From Treponema phagedenis (GTDB taxonomy: Bacteria > Spirochaetota > Spirochaetia > Treponematales > Treponemataceae), in contig NZ_CP042818.1 of NCBI RefSeq assembly GCF_008153345.1, forward strand, positions 496,001-560,000: 64,000 bases of DNA. The letters are read 5' to 3'. This document shows positions 59,759 through 64,000 of this stretch, piece by piece. Under the pieces are notes generated by a model, which saw only the letters and a program-made list of their open reading frames with translations, searched no databases and was not told where the DNA came from. Numbering within the stretch: the stretch's first letter is position 1; each line of letters opens with the position of its first letter. The position numbers and the translations under genes were made by a program.

Positions 59759-61339
59759 ATGGCAAATAATACAAACGGATCTAATGGAATGGTACAGAGG
59801 GCAGAGCTGCATCGTAAGATATGGGCAATTGCGGATGAGGTTCGCGGAGCCGTAGACGGATGGGATTTTAAACAATATATTTTGGGGATTTTATTTTATA
59901 GATTTATTTCTGAAAATATGATGGAGTTTTTTAATTCCGCGGAGCATGAAGCGGGCGATCCGGAATTTGATTATGCAAAAATAAGCGATAAAGAAGCTGA
60001 GAAAGATTTCAGACCAAATACGGTTGAAGCAAAGGGCTTTTTTATTTTACCGAGTCAATTGTTTAAAAACGTAGTAAAAACCGCGCGCAAAAACGAAAAC
60101 TTAAATACGGACTTGGCGAATATTTTTAAATCGATTGAATCCAGCGCTGTCGGGTTTAAATCTGAAAATGACATTAAAGGTTTGTTTGAAGATGTGGATA
60201 CCACTAGCAACCGCCTGGGCGGAACTGTTGCCGAAAAGAATTCCCGATTGGCGGACATATTGATTGGCATTTCAGAAATTAATTTTGGAAATTTTCAGGA
60301 CAATGACATCGACGCATTTGGTGATGCTTATGAATACTTAATTTCAAACTATGCAAGCAATGCCGGAAAATCGGGCGGAGAATTTTTTACACCGCAAACC
60401 ATTTCAAAACTTTTAGCAAGGCTTGTCATGGACGGGAAAACAAATGTTAACAAAGTATACGACCCGACATGCGGCAGCGGTTCGCTCTTGCTGCAAATGA
60501 AAAAACAGTTTGAAGAACACATCATCGATGAAGGATTTTTTGGTCAGGAAATTAATATGACCAACTTTAACCTTGCCCGCATGAATATGTTTTTGCATAA
60601 TGTGAATTATAATAACTTTTCAATTAAACGCGGAGACACGCTTCTTAATCCATTGCATAATAATGAAAAGCCCTTTGACGCAATTGTTTCAAATCCTCCG
60701 TATTCAATTAAATGGATAGGAGATGATGACCCGACGCTTATAAACGATGCGCGTTTTGCGCCTGCCGGTAAGCTTGCACCGAAGTCCTATGCCGACTACG
60801 CCTTTATTATGCACTCCCTAAGTTACTTATCCAGTAAGGGGCGTGCGGCAATAGTTTGTTTTCCCGGCATTTTTTACCGCAAAGGTGCAGAGCTGACTAT
60901 TCGTAAATATTTGGTAGACAATAACTTTATTGATTGTATTATTCAGCTTCCCGAAAATTTATTTTTTGGAACATCAATTGCAACATGTGTTTTGGTAATG
61001 GCAAAAAATAAAACAGAAAACAAAACGCTCTTTATTGATGCTGGCAAAGAATTTAAAAAAGAAACTAACAATAATATTTTGGAAGATAAAAACATTGAAA
61101 AGATTGTCGCTGAATTTAGAGACAGAACAAACATCGAATATTTTTCAAGATTAGTTGATAATAGCGAAATAGCCGAAAACGATTATAATTTGTCGGTATC
61201 AACCTATGTTGAAAAAGAAGACACGCGGGAAATTATCGATATCAAAGTGCTGAATAAAGAAATTGAAGAAACAGTACGAAGGATTGATGAACTTAGAGCA
61301 TCCATAAATGAAATAGTAAAGGAGCTTGAAGATGAGTGA
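59759..61339 (+). CDS. hsdM: Type I restriction-modification methyltransferase HsdM
   Basis: The protein has 526 residues. A helical N-terminal domain ([21 protein letters not shown]) is followed by [17 protein letters not shown] motif [15 protein letters not shown] (about residue 240) and catalytic [11 protein letters not shown] (about 312). With HsdS it methylates adenine in a bipartite site. Its last codons overlap the rhuM start by eight bases (ATGAGTGA). No hsdR is in the window. Confidence 0.95.
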   Translation: MANNTNGSNGMVQRAELHRKIWAIADEVRGAVDGWDFKQYILGILFYRFISENMMEFFNSAEHEAGDPEFDYAKISDKEAEKDFRPNTVEAKGFFILPSQLFKNVVKTARKNENLNTDLANIFKSIESSAVGFKSENDIKGLFEDVDTTSNRLGGTVAEKNSRLADILIGISEINFGNFQDNDIDAFGDAYEYLISNYASNAGKSGGEFFTPQTISKLLARLVMDGKTNVNKVYDPTCGSGSLLLQMKKQFEEHIIDEGFFGQEINMTNFNLARMNMFLHNVNYNNFSIKRGDTLLNPLHNNEKPFDAIVSNPPYSIKWIGDDDPTLINDARFAPAGKLAPKSYADYAFIMHSLSYLSSKGRAAIVCFPGIFYRKGAELTIRKYLVDNNFIDCIIQLPENLFFGTSIATCVLVMAKNKTENKTLFIDAGKEFKKETNNNILEDKNIEKIVAEFRDRTNIEYFSRLVDNSEIAENDYNLSVSTYVEKEDTREIIDIKVLNKEIEETVRRIDELRASINEIVKELEDE

Positions 61340-62351
61340 TCGTAATGAATTTAAATTTTTGATATATAGTTCAGATGCTGAGAATGCTTTCGTTAATGTA
61401 CTCGTAAAAGATGAAACTATTTGGCTTACACAAAAATCGATGGCGGAGTTGTTTGATTGCACGTCAGACAATATAAGTCTTCATCTAAAAAATATTTATC
61501 GAGACGGGGAATTGAATGAGGCTGCAACTATCGAGGAATTCTCGGTAGTTCAAACTGAAGGAAAGCGACAAATAAACCGAAAAACGAAATTCTACAACCT
61601 TGATGCAATTATTTCTGTCGGCTACCGTGTTAATTCCGCAAAAGCGACCAAATTCCGCATTTGGGCAACATCAATCCTAAAAGAATATATGATAAAAGGT
61701 TTTGCTTTGGATGATGAAAGATTAAAGCAAGGTAAAACCCTGTTCAGCAAAGACTTCTTTAAAGAGCTGTTGGAACGCGTCCGCTCCATTCGTGCAAGCG
61801 AAAGAAGAATATGGCAGCAAATAACCGATATCTTTGCTGAGTGCAGTATCGACTATGATAAGCAATCAGATGTAACAAAAGACTTTTACGCAACAGTGCA
61901 AAATAAATTTCACTATGCAATTACCGGGCAAACTGCTGCGGAGATAATTTATTCATCAGTGGATAAAGACAAGGAGCATATGGGTTTGCAAACATGGAAA
62001 AACAGCCCCGATGGCAGAATTTTAAAAAGCGATGTCGGCGTTGCAAAAAACTACTTGCAAGAAAAACAAATACGCCAACTTGAAAGAGCCGTTGTAGGCT
62101 ACTTTGATTATATAGAAGATTTAATTGAGCGTGAAAATACTTTTACAATGGAAGAGTTTGCAAAAAGCGTAAACGAATTTTTAGAATTCAGAAAATACGA
62201 TATTCTCAAAGACAACGGGAAGGTTTCGCGCAAACAAGCAAAAGAAAAAGCGGAATCGGAATATGAAATTTTTAATAAAACACAAAAAATCAACTCTGAC
62301 TTTGATGAGCAGATAAAAAAAATGCTCAAGGATGAAAAAAATGATGAGTAG
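61332..62351 (+). CDS. rhuM: RhuM-family protein inside the type I R-M operon
   Basis: The product has 339 residues. The N-terminal domain [23 protein letters not shown]...[11 protein letters not shown]...[35 protein letters not shown] is the RhuM signature. The C-terminal half is Fic/DOC-adjacent helical ([25 protein letters not shown]). RhuM genes are often inserted between hsdM and hsdS; their role is not settled. Start ATG 61332 overlaps the hsdM end. Confidence 0.88.
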   Translation: MSDRNEFKFLIYSSDAENAFVNVLVKDETIWLTQKSMAELFDCTSDNISLHLKNIYRDGELNEAATIEEFSVVQTEGKRQINRKTKFYNLDAIISVGYRVNSAKATKFRIWATSILKEYMIKGFALDDERLKQGKTLFSKDFFKELLERVRSIRASERRIWQQITDIFAECSIDYDKQSDVTKDFYATVQNKFHYAITGQTAAEIIYSSVDKDKEHMGLQTWKNSPDGRILKSDVGVAKNYLQEKQIRQLERAVVGYFDYIEDLIERENTFTMEEFAKSVNEFLEFRKYDILKDNGKVSRKQAKEKAESEYEIFNKTQKINSDFDEQIKKMLKDEKNDE

Positions 62352-62653
62352 GGATATTATCATTTATAATACCGAAGACGGAAAAGCACAAATAAGCTTA
62401 AAACTTGAAGATGGTACAGTATGGCTGAATCAAGCGGAAATAGCTAAGCTCTTTCAGATGTCAAAACAGAATGTAAGTAAACATATTATAGCTATTTTTG
62501 AAGACGGAGAATTGGAGGAAGAAGTAACTGTCAACTATAAGTTGACAGTTCAAAACGAAGGAAGCAGGCAGGTTGAGCGGCGGGTTAGTTTGGAAGAAAT
62601 AAAATGTATTGAAGCCATAGCAAAATCAACAGCAAAAAACAAGAGGCGTGAAG

Positions 62654-62661
<8 letters not shown>
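62341..62661 (+). pseudogene. Second rhuM copy with internal deletion
   Basis: The product has about 106 residues: ISLKLEDGTVWLNQAEIAKLFQMSKQNVSKHIIAIFEDGELEEE...NEGSRQVERRVS is the RhuM N-terminus, but where YNLD-IISVGYR should follow it jumps to LEEIKCIEAIAKSTAKNKRREDE. About 220 residues are missing. The frame is intact and overlaps rhuM and hsdS, so it may still be translated as a small HTH protein. Confidence 0.65.
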
Positions 62662-63961
<1,300 letters not shown>

Positions 63962-64000
63962 TCATTTCTTTGATACTTTGAACGAAGCTGCAAAAATTGT

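Overview
The window looks like a chromosomal segment of a host-associated Treponema (spirochaete): low GC, Shine-Dalgarno-led genes, TP/TDE-type lipoproteins, a cysteine-patterned leucine-rich-repeat lipoprotein and an Rnf-like gene cluster of the treponemal kind. The species cannot be fixed from the sequence alone. All names below come from reading protein motifs and families by eye; no database search was run.

1-19.4 kb: part of a Mu-like transposable prophage. A CI-type repressor (2318-3187, minus) faces a regulatory hub (3188-3681) holding a strong promoter, two different sets of three palindromes, a folded leader and a tRNA-minihelix-like hairpin. Rightward run: two paralogous unknown genes, Ner-like HTH, MuA-type DDE transposase, MuB-type ATPase, DUF3102-like, Gam, GemA-like, HTH proteins, endolysin amidase, holin-like and spanin-like membrane proteins, DUF2730-like, wHTH, DUF3486 small terminase, large terminase, DUF935 portal, gpF-like head protein with a C-terminal nuclease-like toxin domain, a folded RNA and a DNA methyltransferase. 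Leftward run: small membrane ORFs, an HTH, an independently transcribed lipoprotein and a prohead protease that leaves the window, so other head and tail genes probably lie to the left.

19.4-20.3 kb: a Thoeris remnant. An intact ThsB (TIR-like) follows a ThsA that has lost its SIR2 effector and begins inside the SLOG sensor domain, exactly where the prophage right end is expected. The phage seems to have jumped into thsA.

20.6-32.4 kb: hydrolase, YxeA-like protein, a broken RelB-type antitoxin, then a leftward operon (YuiD-like, unknown membrane protein, RnfC-D-G-E-A, divergent GH57). The Rnf genes keep the ferredoxin-like clusters of RnfC but appear to lack most other cofactor sites. RluA-type pseudouridine synthase and a P-loop/Asp23-like protein run rightward.

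32.9-46.3 kb: GH29 fucosidase and GH18 glycosidase, a large secreted HExxH/propeller/barrel protein, a lipase-like hydrolase, tRNA-Glu, a 930-residue Ig-domain lipoprotein, NusG-II protein, patatin, cation-efflux protein and threonine aldolase.

46.9-59 kb: a scar joining 5'-truncated msrB and mcp, then gdhA, uppP, ftsK, a methyltransferase, mnmA and an LRR lipoprotein with an apparent A-run frameshift near its end.

59.3-64 kb: a gene remnant, then a type I restriction-modification operon (hsdM, rhuM, deleted rhuM copy, hsdS). The hsdS end is an (AC)35 tract whose slippage would switch the reading frame.

Seven intergenic regions carry a shared, modular, inverted-repeat-rich element family (about 150-450 bp), mostly at gene ends and next to broken genes.
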